Part shown: positions 26,690 to 34,139 of the stretch, piece after piece
Layout: the number at the start of each line of letters is the position of its first letter
Position numbering within the stretch: the first letter of the stretch is position 1
DNA from: Loktanella gaetbuli
GTDB lineage: Bacteria > Pseudomonadota > Alphaproteobacteria > Rhodobacterales > Rhodobacteraceae
Reading direction: 5' to 3'
Assembly: GCF_020531945.1 (NCBI RefSeq)
Contig: NZ_JAJATZ010000003.1
Coordinates: forward strand, 124,001 to 188,000
DNA: 64,000 bases
Notes under the pieces: model-generated
The model's input: the letters and a program-made list of their open reading frames with translations, nothing else
Told to the model about the DNA's origin: nothing
Databases searched by the model: none
Translations under genes and position numbers: made by a program

Positions 26690-26910
26690 GACGACACCCG
26701 GTCAGATGGGGGGCACGTCCTGCGGTCACCCACGCCCCCCCGGTATGGGCCTCTCAGGACATAGGAACCCCGACCGCGACGTACCGACGCCGGGAAAAAA
26801 CGGGTGCGGCAGACGGCAGAGCCTGACCGCACCCCCAGCTTCGGGGCAGGAAGGCCCCCCGGCAGACGCAGGCCCGGCAGGGGCCGCGTCGATTGGTGGC
26901 GCGCGCTCAT
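26683..26910 (-). CDS. Small Arg/Gly/Pro-rich phage protein, nested by overlaps
   Basis: This 75-residue frame starts at ATG 26910, overlapping the previous stop as ATGA, and ends at TGA 26683, overlapping the next start as ATGGTGA. The double coupling is the main reason to call it. The protein is very rich in Arg, Pro, Gly and Ser and looks like no family I know. It could be a disordered nucleic-acid binder, or the frame could be spurious. Confidence 0.4.
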   Translation of the reverse strand: MSARHQSTRPLPGLRLPGGLPAPKLGVRSGSAVCRTRFFPASVRRGRGSYVLRGPYRGGVGDRRTCPPSDRVSSW

Positions 26911-27266
26911 GCGCGGCACCTTGCCCAGGCGTCACGGAACCAGTCCGCAATCTCCGGGTGTTCCATCGCCATGCGGATGACGGCGTCCCCGCTGGCCTTG
27001 TTGTCGCCATTCCACCAGCTCCAGGCTGTCGAGGATCGCACGGTAAACGCCGCAGCGACGTGTTCGGGGCTGTCGTAGGTGGCACGCAGCCAATCGGCCA
27101 ACGCGCCCGCAAACCACGCCTTGAAGGTCCCGGCCGCCGCGGGTCGCAGGTACAGGACGTTTCCGTCACGCCGGACCGAAACTTCGGACCGGGACAGCGG
27201 GGCCCGCTTGCGTGTATCAGATGACTGCGGCGCGGATGTATCCGCCACGATGCGAAGGTGTGTCAT
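26907..27266 (-). CDS. Small phage protein, possible DNA-binding
   Basis: This 119-residue protein has a basic N-terminus and a C-terminal helical region, SPEHVAAAFTVRSSTAWSWW then DAVIRMAMEHPE, with the spacing of a Cro-like helix-turn-helix. A GAGGGGG site precedes ATG 27266. The open frame continues far upstream, but that part is antisense to another gene. A regulatory or replication-associated role would fit its place in the early block. Confidence 0.5.
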   Translation of the reverse strand: MTHLRIVADTSAPQSSDTRKRAPLSRSEVSVRRDGNVLYLRPAAAGTFKAWFAGALADWLRATYDSPEHVAAAFTVRSSTAWSWWNGDNKASGDAVIRMAMEHPEIADWFRDAWARCRA

Positions 27267-27359
27267 GCGGCACCCCCTCGGCACCCGCGCCGCAGATTGG
27301 AACGATCCGACGGGAGGAGGTGCCGAACCGCCCCCGCCCACAGCCAGAGGAGCTGACCG

Positions 27360-27611
27360 ATGGACGATGACGAAAACCATGTTGCGCTGATCCGCACCTT
27401 GCAGATGGACCTGTCCGCAATGCGCGCCGTCCTGGGCGAGGTGCTGGCCGTGATCGATGACATCAAACCGGGCGCGCGCGAGATCATCGCAGACGGTCTG
27501 GCCGAACGCGCAGCGGTACTGGAAGGCATCGAAGGCGAGACGCTGACTGGCGAAGACACCGAATCCGAACGTCTGCACGACCTGTCCATCGCGATCAGGC
27601 TGGGACGATGA
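27360..27611 (+). CDS. Small acidic plus-strand phage protein inside the minus-strand early block
   Basis: This 83-residue protein is helical and acidic (ESERLHDLSIA near the end), with a strong leader AGAGGAGCTGACCG before ATG 27360. It is the only plus-strand gene between minus-strand neighbours, divergent from the 26907 gene and tail-to-tail with the 27612 gene, whose stops touch. An anti-repressor or regulator role would fit, but no motif proves it. Confidence 0.55.
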   Translation: MDDDENHVALIRTLQMDLSAMRAVLGEVLAVIDDIKPGAREIIADGLAERAAVLEGIEGETLTGEDTESERLHDLSIAIRLGR

Positions 27612-27800
27612 TCAATCATGTGCGGCCCCCTGCTGGCGTTTTTCCGAAGCCTTCTCACGCCAGACGGCCATGGCCTCTTGCCGGGCGATCCTGCGAATGT
27701 GGTCATCGCCTTGCTTCTGGATGTCATAGGTTTCACGCTCGGCCCGCGCGATTGCGGCCCCAAGGCGACACATCAGCAAACGAACGGGACGCAACATCAT
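27612..27800 (-). CDS. Small basic phage protein
   Basis: This 62-residue protein (start MMLRPVRLL) is helical with an Arg/Glu/Gln-rich C-terminus. The first of its two ATGs overlaps the stop of the Cro-like gene (ATGATG), so it is the second gene of the leftward early operon. I do not recognise a family. Confidence 0.5.
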   Translation of the reverse strand: MMLRPVRLLMCRLGAAIARAERETYDIQKQGDDHIRRIARQEAMAVWREKASEKRQQGAAHD

Positions 27801-28057
27801 TCTGTCCTTTCGGGTGCAGGTGTGGAGGTTTCGTCCGGCACAGGAAGCGCAGGCAGAGGATAGAAACTGAAAAGGGTACGTTGCGGCGGCTCGATGCCGC
27901 GCTCGCCAGCCATTGCAATGCAGGCGGCATACCATTTCGCGGGAAGCGTCCCGGCCACCATGTGGCCGTGGACCGTTGTCTCACCAAGCCGCAGTCGCTT
28001 GGCTACGGCACGATAGCCGCCGAGTTGATCAATGAAGGTGCGAGCTGTGTCATACAT
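27797..28057 (-). CDS. Cro-like DNA-binding protein
   Basis: This 86-residue protein carries an N-terminal helix-turn-helix with the Cro/YdaS look: GGYRAVAKRLRLGETTVHGH, then MVAGTLPAKWYAACIAMA. It is divergent from the CI-like repressor gene and separated from it by 91 bases that include one 19-bp operator. It would repress the repressor gene or its own operon when the phage enters the lytic cycle. ATG 28057 is used; a TTG two codons upstream is possible. Confidence 0.75.
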   Translation of the reverse strand: MYDTARTFIDQLGGYRAVAKRLRLGETTVHGHMVAGTLPAKWYAACIAMAGERGIEPPQRTLFSFYPLPALPVPDETSTPAPERTE

Positions 28058-28070
28058 GACCAACAGCCGT

Positions 28071-28089
28071 AATACGATATTATTGGATT
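28071..28089. promoter_or_regulatory. Repressor operator O1 in the CI-Cro intergenic region
   Basis: The 19 bases AATACGATATTATTGGATT are, on the other strand, a close match to the two operators at 28607 and 28637 (consensus AATCCRATWWWWTCGTATT). The site lies 14 bases before the Cro-like start codon, over the likely minus-strand promoter. A further half site TCGGATT is at 28124-28130. Confidence 0.75.
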
Positions 28090-28148
28090 ATCAACCTTCA
28101 AAATCTCCGCGCTTCCAAAATTGTCGGATTAAGGTCTAGTTTCGCGCT

Positions 28149-28484
28149 ATGGATATCGAAGAAAAAGAACACCTTACCGGGTTTCGGAAAAATGATGATG
28201 GGTGGATCGCCCGTCGCCTTGTCGCTGCCCGTACGGTCGCAGGGTTTAGCCAAAAAGCGTTTGCCGAACACCTGGGCATCAAGACAACGACCTACGCGAC
28301 ACAGGAAAAGCGCGGTCGCCCAGATATGTCAGTGCTTAGATATTTATACCGAAATCACGGAATAGACTTCAACTTCATGTTGAACGGCGATTTCCACCAC
28401 CTTCCACCCACGCTGCAGACTGCATTGTTCGAGGCTCTCGCTTCGCTCGCGCCTGACTACGATCTGCGAACCAATTCGCGTTAA
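28149..28484 (+). CDS. CI-like phage repressor (XRE family HTH)
   Basis: This 111-residue protein has an HTH_3 domain at about residues 22-60 (ARRLVAARTVAGFSQKAFAE, then HLGIKTTTYATQEKRG) and a short C-terminus with no LexA-type peptidase, so it is not of the self-cleaving lambda CI type. It is flanked on both sides by operators and most likely maintains lysogeny. It has no strong Shine-Dalgarno, which fits low or leaderless expression. Confidence 0.85.
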   Translation: MDIEEKEHLTGFRKNDDGWIARRLVAARTVAGFSQKAFAEHLGIKTTTYATQEKRGRPDMSVLRYLYRNHGIDFNFMLNGDFHHLPPTLQTALFEALASLAPDYDLRTNSR

Positions 28485-28606
28485 GACCAAGCCGCCGGAT
28501 GCAGATCAAAACCCGAATCAACACAATCTACACCTCCTTAAAATTGTAAATGTTCTCCTTTTGATCTCGCGGGTCAAATGAAAACTCGCGCCGCGCGCGC
28601 TTTAGT

Positions 28607-28625
28607 AATCCGATATATTCGTATT
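28607..28625. promoter_or_regulatory. Repressor operator O2
   Basis: AATCCGATATATTCGTATT matches the shared 19-bp operator consensus. It lies 30 bases (three helical turns) from O3, start to start, upstream of the rightward early operon. Confidence 0.78.
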
Positions 28626-28636
28626 TAACCGTAGAC

Positions 28637-28655
28637 AATCCGATTTTATCGTATT
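28637..28655. promoter_or_regulatory. Repressor operator O3
   Basis: AATCCGATTTTATCGTATT matches O2 at 16 of 19 positions and overlaps the spacer of a plausible promoter, so bound repressor would block transcription of the plus-strand early operon. Confidence 0.78.
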
Positions 28656-28694
28656 ACGAATATTCTCCATCAACCCCTCTGATGGAGACTTGAG

Positions 28695-28895
28695 ATGCCA
28701 CCGTCCCGCCCCACCCCGCAGATGGTCCGCGATGCCCGCATCACGGTGCTGGATCTGCACAGTGACCCACATCGCCGCGTTCTGGCCTGGGCAATCCTGA
28801 AATCCGCACGCGGCCAAACCGTGCACCAAAGCCGCATCACGCAGATGCAGCACCATGCGGCCGTGATCGCGATGCTGACCGGCGGTGCCGCCTGA
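28695..28895 (+). CDS. Small phage protein, first gene of the rightward early operon
   Basis: This 66-residue protein is basic with several His and Arg residues in a helical pattern (HSDPHRRVLAWAILKSARGQ). A GGAG site lies upstream of ATG 28695. It shares a base with the next gene (TGATGG). Family unknown. Confidence 0.6.
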   Translation: MPPSRPTPQMVRDARITVLDLHSDPHRRVLAWAILKSARGQTVHQSRITQMQHHAAVIAMLTGGAA

Positions 28896-29026
28896 TGGAT
28901 GGTGCATCGTTTTCTGTTCTGGCTGGGGTCGCAGCGGGCATGGTTTTCGCGGCACTCATCATGGCCGGGGCCGCACAGGCCGTGATTTGCATCTCTGATG
29001 TCCTATCAGCCGGGGTGCAGCCGTGA
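28895..29026 (+). CDS. Tiny single-span membrane protein
   Basis: This 43-residue frame starts at ATG 28895, sharing a base with the previous stop, and ends at 29026, overlapping the GTG of the next gene. Residues 6-35 are one hydrophobic segment (VLAGVAAGMVFAALIMAGAA). Coupling on both sides supports it in spite of its size. Function unknown. Confidence 0.55.
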   Translation: MDGASFSVLAGVAAGMVFAALIMAGAAQAVICISDVLSAGVQP

Positions 29027-29538
29027 CCAGATCCCTGACCGACAGCCTTGGCTACAGCGCCGCCGCCGTAACCGCCATGTTGCGCGCGGATCTGGTGCGG
29101 GTGGTCGCGACAGCGCCCCCCGAAACGGTAGAAGATCTGATCCGCCAGGCCGTCATCGACTGCGACGGCAGGCTGGCCGCGCCCGACACCGCTGGCATGG
29201 GTGACCCCAACTGGGATCTGACACTGCTGGGGATCAACGGATGCGGCGACACGCTGGTGGCCGCGATTGCCCAGTGGAAAAAATGCGCACGCCGCAGCGC
29301 CCGCGCCCTGCAGGACACCATGCGCCACGATCCGCAGCGCGAACTGCGTGCCATGCAAGACGAACGGTCCCGCTTGCTGACCTGGGCACGCGCGGTCAAG
29401 GCCGACATGGCCCACCATTCCGACGCACGCATTCGACGCGCATGCAACATCTTCGACGCCCATTGCGGGGCCGAAGACTGGACGGACCGCGCCTGGGCAA
29501 AAGCCATGCGCCCGCTGCTCGAGGACAGCGCAGCATGA
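29023..29538 (+). CDS. Phage protein of unknown function
   Basis: This 171-residue protein begins with GTG overlapping the preceding stop (GTGA). It has helical segments and several Cys residues (GINGCGD, KKCARRS, RRACNIFDAHCG) that might bind metal or form a core. It is coupled to the next gene as ATGA. I do not recognise a family. Confidence 0.6.
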   Translation: MTRSLTDSLGYSAAAVTAMLRADLVRVVATAPPETVEDLIRQAVIDCDGRLAAPDTAGMGDPNWDLTLLGINGCGDTLVAAIAQWKKCARRSARALQDTMRHDPQRELRAMQDERSRLLTWARAVKADMAHHSDARIRRACNIFDAHCGAEDWTDRAWAKAMRPLLEDSAA

Positions 29539-29732
29539 TCCGCACAGCCGATCAATCCAAGCTGCGCTATACCCTGCAGCCCCTGACCCGCGGACACCGT
29601 CGCGCCGTGTTCGAGCTGATGCGCAGCGGCACCCCGTTGCTGGAGGCTGTGATCATCGTCGACGCCCTGCAGATGACACTGATGCAGATGGCCGATCCCT
29701 TTACCCGACCAGGTGCTGGCCATGTCGGTTGA
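29535..29732 (+). CDS. Small phage protein
   Basis: This 65-residue protein starts at ATG 29535 (ATGA overlap) and is followed by an overlapping membrane protein. It is helical (GHRRAVFELMRSGTPLLEAV). The much longer frame upstream is a shadow of the previous gene. Function unknown. Confidence 0.55.
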   Translation: MIRTADQSKLRYTLQPLTRGHRRAVFELMRSGTPLLEAVIIVDALQMTLMQMADPFTRPGAGHVG

Positions 29733-29892
29733 TACGGCAATCGCAATCCTTGCCACCGCTGGCGCATGCCTGCTGATCGTCGTGATCGCGGCAGTCATCG
29801 CCGGTTTCAGCCGTGGCGATGGATACCTCCCCATCTTTGCCGTCGCAGGCATCGCTGGCTGGGCCGTCATCCTGACTGCCATTTTCAACTGA
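29722..29892 (+). CDS. Tiny two-span membrane protein
   Basis: This 56-residue frame has two hydrophobic segments (residues 5-28 and 37-55) separated by the polar loop SRGDGY. It overlaps the previous gene by 11 bases and ends 11 bases before the ParB-like gene. It may be a membrane effector of the early operon; function unknown. Confidence 0.55.
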   Translation: MSVDTAIAILATAGACLLIVVIAAVIAGFSRGDGYLPIFAVAGIAGWAVILTAIFN

Positions 29893-29903
29893 AAGGTTTT
29901 CCC

Positions 29904-31754
29904 ATGAACGTCCAGACCTCTGACGACACGATCGAGATGATCCCGCTTTCTGACCTCACCCTCTCTGACCTGAACGCGCGTGCGACAGTGATCGAGGGCG
30001 AGATCGAGGCGATGGCGGATTCCATTGCCGTGTCCGGCCTTTTGCAGAATCTCATCGGCTATCGCGACGAAGAGGGGCGGGTCGGCATCGTCGGTGGTGG
30101 CAAGCGTCTGCGCGCGCTGAAGTTGCTGCAGTCCGAGAAATGGTCCCGCGTCCCGCAGCACCGCATCGTGGATCCCGTCCCAGTCAAGGTCACGGACGAT
30201 CATATCAAGGCCGTCGCATGGTCCGGCACGGAAAACACCGCGCGCAGCGACCTGCATCCCGCCGACGAAGTCCGCGCCTATGCCCGTATGCGCAACCAGG
30301 GCAACAGCCTTGGCATGATCGCCCGCACCTTTGCGAAATCCGAACTGCACGTAGAACGCCGCCTGAAACTCGCCGATCTGCCGGACACCGTCCTGGACGC
30401 ATTGCGCGCCGACCGCATCACGATCGACGTCGCGCGCGCCCTGACACTTGCCCCATCCCCGGACGCAGCGGAACAGGCCCTGGACGCGGCATGTCAGCCG
30501 CGCACCACCGCCAATGATGTCCGGCGCATGTTCACACAGGACCGCATTCGGTCCGATGATCGCCGCGTGATCTTTGTCGGCCTCGATGCCTATCTTGCTG
30601 CCGGCGGCACGGCCGACACCGACCTGTTCGAGGGTGCCAGCTACCTGCACGACGAGAAGTTGCTGGATGATCTGTTCAAAGACGCGCTGCGCGCCAAGGC
30701 GGACCAGATCAAGGCGGACGAAGGCTGGGCATGGGTGGAATTCACGACTGGACCCCACATCGATTACACCATGACGGCCAAGCTCGACCGCATCTTTCGT
30801 CAGAGCGTCGATCTGTCTGAGGCCGATCAATCCGAAATGGATGCGATCGAGGCCCGGATCGACGCGATCCAGGCGACCGAGGCGGATCATGCCCGCGCAA
30901 AAGAGCTACGCGAGCGCAGGCAGGGCGACTTTGCAGGTGATGATCTGGCACATGCCGGCATCTTCATATGCGTCGATTGGCGCGGTGATCTGACGTCCAG
31001 CGGCCCCCACCGCAAACCGGCTGCGACCACGACAGACGACAACGCAGGCGGGACTGACCAGGTGAGCGTGGACCGATCCGGCGCAGAACCAGCGCGCGAC
31101 ATGCCACAGAACCTGCTGGACGATTTGGCGCGGATCAAATTGGCCTGCCTGCAGGCCGCAGCACTCGACAAGCCAGAGCTGATGCTGGACCTCCTGGCGT
31201 TCAGCCTGCAACCCGAGATTGCCAGCTACGGCCGCCCAATCGCTGTCCGCATGGACACGCCCACCATCACACCGGAAAAACTCGACGGCACAACCATTGA
31301 TGCGCGTCTCTCCAAAGCTGATGAGTTCACGGCCCACGAAGTCGCTGATGCGGCAGCATTTGAAGCGTTTCGCGCCAAGGGCAAGAAGCACCGCAACACG
31401 GTCCTGACGACGATGCTGGCCCGACATCTGCAGCTCGACACGCGCGGAATCGCATCAGCGGTTGCGGCCGAGGCCGGCGCGCAGATCCGCCGCAGCTGGT
31501 CACCGACAGCCGCTGGTTTCTTTGGCCGGTGCGGCGGGCCATACCTCGATCGCCTCTGGGCGCAGTTCCTTGGACTGGAATCTGATGACGAACGCCGCGA
31601 CCAGTTCGTCAAACTGAAGAAGGCCGACAAGGCCAAGGCGCTGGATGCGCTCTTCAACGACCTCTCCGCCCGTGAAGCCCATGGCCTGTCCCGCGAACAG
31701 AACGCCGCCATCGACACCTGGGCACCCGGCGAGCTGCGGTTCGAGGACGGGTGA
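29904..31754 (+). CDS. Large ParB-like DNA-binding protein
   Basis: This 616-residue protein has an N-terminal ParB/Srx domain (PLSDLTLSDLNAR, IVGGGKRLRALKLL) and a ParB-type helix-turn-helix with NSLGMIARTFAKSELHVERR. The long C-terminal half (about 250-616) is specific and partly acidic. Similar proteins are found on plasmids and phages of this order. No ParA partner is present, so it may regulate replication or transcription rather than partition. A GAAAGG site lies upstream of ATG 29904. Confidence 0.85.
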   Translation: MNVQTSDDTIEMIPLSDLTLSDLNARATVIEGEIEAMADSIAVSGLLQNLIGYRDEEGRVGIVGGGKRLRALKLLQSEKWSRVPQHRIVDPVPVKVTDDHIKAVAWSGTENTARSDLHPADEVRAYARMRNQGNSLGMIARTFAKSELHVERRLKLADLPDTVLDALRADRITIDVARALTLAPSPDAAEQALDAACQPRTTANDVRRMFTQDRIRSDDRRVIFVGLDAYLAAGGTADTDLFEGASYLHDEKLLDDLFKDALRAKADQIKADEGWAWVEFTTGPHIDYTMTAKLDRIFRQSVDLSEADQSEMDAIEARIDAIQATEADHARAKELRERRQGDFAGDDLAHAGIFICVDWRGDLTSSGPHRKPAATTTDDNAGGTDQVSVDRSGAEPARDMPQNLLDDLARIKLACLQAAALDKPELMLDLLAFSLQPEIASYGRPIAVRMDTPTITPEKLDGTTIDARLSKADEFTAHEVADAAAFEAFRAKGKKHRNTVLTTMLARHLQLDTRGIASAVAAEAGAQIRRSWSPTAAGFFGRCGGPYLDRLWAQFLGLESDDERRDQFVKLKKADKAKALDALFNDLSAREAHGLSREQNAAIDTWAPGELRFEDG

Positions 31755-31758
31755 CGAC

Positions 31759-32430
31759 ATGACCGACCGCCCGATCCCCTTTTCCCCAGACATGATGCGC
31801 GCGGTCCTGCGCGAGATCGCCGCGCTTGGCACCGGCAAGACGCAGACCCGGCGCATCCCAAAGCTGCGCGGGTATCCGGGTTTCTTTCAATTCGGGAGAT
31901 CCGATACGCCGGGTTACGATTGGACGTTCCGGCGGCGCGATCATGTCTGGGAGGACTTCCGGCACCATGAACTACTGCCGCGCCTACAATACGCCATCGG
32001 CGACCGCCTTTGGGTCCGCGAGGCGTGGAAGGCTGATGTTGAGTGGGACGACACGCCGCCGCGCGAATTGGACGATGCCGATAGCGTTTTGTATCTGGCG
32101 GATGGCTTTTACGCGCCGGGAATGTGGGGCGACCCGTTCACAGCTGGCAAATACCGCCCGCCGATGTTCATGCCCCGCTGGGCGTCCCGCGTGACGCTGA
32201 TCGTCACCGACGTGAAGGTCGAGCGCGTGCAGGAGATTAGCGTTGATGACGCTATCGCAGAGGGCAGGCCTGCCCGTGAGGAATTTCTATCTGGTCGCCG
32301 GTGGTTCCGCACCCTCTGGGATAGCCTGAACGCCAAGCGCGGGTTCGGCTGGGACGCAAACCCGTGGGTCATCGCCGTCACGTTCCGCCCGGTCATGGGC
32401 AATATCGACCAGATTGGAGAGGCAGCATGA
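31759..32430 (+). CDS. ASCH-like phage protein
   Basis: This 223-residue protein contains the segments GKTQTRRIPK, GDRLWVREAWK and MPRWASRVTLIVTDVKVERV, the pattern of phage ASCH/PUA-like proteins that are often annotated as morphogenetic. These folds are thought to bind nucleic acid or modified bases. It follows the ParB-like gene by four bases and overlaps the next gene as ATGA. Confidence 0.8.
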   Translation: MTDRPIPFSPDMMRAVLREIAALGTGKTQTRRIPKLRGYPGFFQFGRSDTPGYDWTFRRRDHVWEDFRHHELLPRLQYAIGDRLWVREAWKADVEWDDTPPRELDDADSVLYLADGFYAPGMWGDPFTAGKYRPPMFMPRWASRVTLIVTDVKVERVQEISVDDAIAEGRPAREEFLSGRRWFRTLWDSLNAKRGFGWDANPWVIAVTFRPVMGNIDQIGEAA

Positions 32431-32849
32431 CCGCCTGTAATCACCCGCACGGCGATATGGTCAGTGGCGCTTGGCTCTGCGGCAAGTGCTTCAGATACCT
32501 ACCAGAACGCCCCGTAACCTACCGCATGATGCAATCCGTTTGGATCGACAGCGATACCGGAGATCAAGCCCCAAGAGCGCGGCAAGAGCCGGTCTATTGC
32601 CCCACCAGCCCTGCGTCAGACGGCATGACTTTGCCCATGTTTGTCGCTGCTATGGCGGCGCGATTCATCAAGCGCAGCAAGGGCACGATCCATTCAATCG
32701 ACGCCACGACCATGGCGATTGAATGCCTGCGGCTGGCTGGCGAGGAATTTGGAACAGAGGCGATGTCATGGGACGCGGATGCGGCAGCGGAATTGGCAGA
32801 TGAAGAAATATCATACTGGGACGAGTCCGACGCAGGGGCGAACGCATGA
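32427..32849 (+). CDS. Phage protein with N-terminal Cys/His cluster
   Basis: This 140-residue protein starts MTACNHPHGDMVSGAWLCGK, so Cys4, His6, Cys18 and Cys21 could bind zinc. The C-terminus is acidic. Its start overlaps the ASCH-like gene stop. Function is not recognised. Confidence 0.6.
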   Translation: MTACNHPHGDMVSGAWLCGKCFRYLPERPVTYRMMQSVWIDSDTGDQAPRARQEPVYCPTSPASDGMTLPMFVAAMAARFIKRSKGTIHSIDATTMAIECLRLAGEEFGTEAMSWDADAAAELADEEISYWDESDAGANA

Positions 32850-33238
32850 CCACCGGTGCCCAGATCTTTGACGAAGGCAAGACGCCCGAAGAATGGGCCG
32901 ATCTGTTCTCGGCGCGCGGAATGACCGTGTCCGCCAGGACGCTGCGCGCCAAGGCCCGTGACCTTGGCGCTTGCACGGTGATCGGGCACGGGGCCATGCT
33001 GATCACACCCGGACAACTTGATCGAATCTTGGAGGACGCGACATGCCGCTCGAACCGTACCGCCGAGGCGACGCATGGTGGGCGCGCGGTCGCGTCGAAC
33101 TCGACGGCCAAGCGATCACCCCATACCGGCGCATCAGCACTGGCGCATCTACAGAAGCGGGCGCACGGGACTGGATCGCCGAAGAAACGGTCCGGCAGAG
33201 GCGTCGTTACATTATTGGAGACGCGCCAGACGCGCTGA
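32846..33238 (+). CDS. Putative excisionase / HTH protein overlapping integrase
   Basis: This 130-residue frame has an N-terminal half resembling excisionase-type HTH proteins (MSARTLRAKARDLG-like spacing: TVSARTLRAKARDLGACTVI, then ITPGQLDRIL). Its last 65 residues lie inside the integrase gene in another frame. The position just before the integrase is classic for excisionase. The overlap of 196 bases is unusually long, and its C-terminal tail may be dispensable. Confidence 0.6.
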   Translation: MTTGAQIFDEGKTPEEWADLFSARGMTVSARTLRAKARDLGACTVIGHGAMLITPGQLDRILEDATCRSNRTAEATHGGRAVASNSTAKRSPHTGASALAHLQKRAHGTGSPKKRSGRGVVTLLETRQTR

Positions 33239-34110
33239 CGTTTGACGACGCGGTTGTGCTGTATCCCGCCAAACCAGCGGAAGCCGCCAAGCTGATGCGG
33301 ATCCTGCCACACCTGACCGGGCGGACCGTCGCGTCGATCACCCCCAAGGAATTGCGCAGCCTGGGCGCGACCATGATGCCAAACTGCGCCACAGACACAT
33401 GGTGGCGCGAGATCGTTACCCCTGTGCGGTCAGTCATCAACAACGCGCATGACGAGGGCAAATGCCCGCCGATCCGCGTGCGTGGGTATTCCAGCAAGGA
33501 ACGCATGGAACAGGACACAGCGCGCGGCAAGCAGAGCCGCGTCGAACGCACGGCCGCCGATCGTGACTGGCTGGCAAAGTTCATGGCACACGCCGACGTC
33601 TACAATGCCGCCCTTGCCGCCTTCATGTTCGAAACGGCCGCCCGAGTCGGCCAGGCGGTGCAGCTGCGCCCGCGGGACCTCGACCTGATGAATGGACGGG
33701 TCTGGCTGGCGGAATCCAAAGGGCATCCGGCACAATGGGTCGCGATCAGCCGTGCGATGGTCGTGCGCCTGGCGAACCTGAAAGCGAAACGACCCCGCGC
33801 GCGCAGCGGTGACCGCACGCTGCCAGCGCGCGTATTCGGCTATGCCAGCTCAACAGGCATGCACGAACGCTGGCGAACGATCTGCAAGAACGCTGTCATC
33901 CCCTATCTCCCCCCCCACCAAGCAGGCAGGCATGGGTTCTATACCGAAATGCGCGTACGTCAGGGATTGGATCCGATCAGTGCGGCCAAGGCTGGACGCT
34001 GGGCTGACGCGACGCTGCCAGATCGCGTGTACGCGCACAGCGATTTGGATGAGCGAAAAGTCAGAGAAGCCGTATCAACAAAGAAATACGCGACTAAAAA
34101 AGCAAAATAG
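33043..34110 (+). CDS. int: Tyrosine recombinase (phage integrase)
   Basis: This 355-residue protein has a core-binding domain (about 60-160) and a catalytic domain with Arg201 (TAARVGQAV), Lys226 (ESKGHP), the box HQAGRHGF around 292-299, Trp320 and the nucleophile Tyr330 (DRVYAHSD). It integrates and, with an excisionase, excises the phage at the tRNA-Arg gene. GGAGG seven bases before ATG 33043 marks the start. The attachment site lies 1.25 kb downstream, separated by two cargo genes. Confidence 0.95.
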   Translation: MPLEPYRRGDAWWARGRVELDGQAITPYRRISTGASTEAGARDWIAEETVRQRRRYIIGDAPDALTFDDAVVLYPAKPAEAAKLMRILPHLTGRTVASITPKELRSLGATMMPNCATDTWWREIVTPVRSVINNAHDEGKCPPIRVRGYSSKERMEQDTARGKQSRVERTAADRDWLAKFMAHADVYNAALAAFMFETAARVGQAVQLRPRDLDLMNGRVWLAESKGHPAQWVAISRAMVVRLANLKAKRPRARSGDRTLPARVFGYASSTGMHERWRTICKNAVIPYLPPHQAGRHGFYTEMRVRQGLDPISAAKAGRWADATLPDRVYAHSDLDERKVREAVSTKKYATKKAK

Positions 34111-34139
34111 ATCGAAAATTCCTGAAGGACCGTTTTGAA

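Larger units (their letters stand above)
28485..28694. promoter_or_regulatory. Rightward early promoter region
   Basis: This 210-base AT-rich gap separates the repressor gene from the plus-strand early operon. It carries operators O2 and O3, and a possible promoter with TAGACA at 28632-28637 and TACGAAT 17 bases further on, overlapping O3. The leader ends with GATGGAGACTTGAG before ATG 28695. The first half of the gap holds nothing I can identify. Confidence 0.6.

Noticed and set aside
26726..27169. 147-codon minus-strand frame
   Set aside because: It overlaps the better supported 26907-27266 gene in another frame and has an Arg/Pro-rich shadow composition.
29052..30890. 612-codon minus-strand open frame
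   Set aside because: It lies antisense to coupled plus-strand phage genes, crosses several gene borders, and has the composition of a shadow frame in GC-rich DNA.
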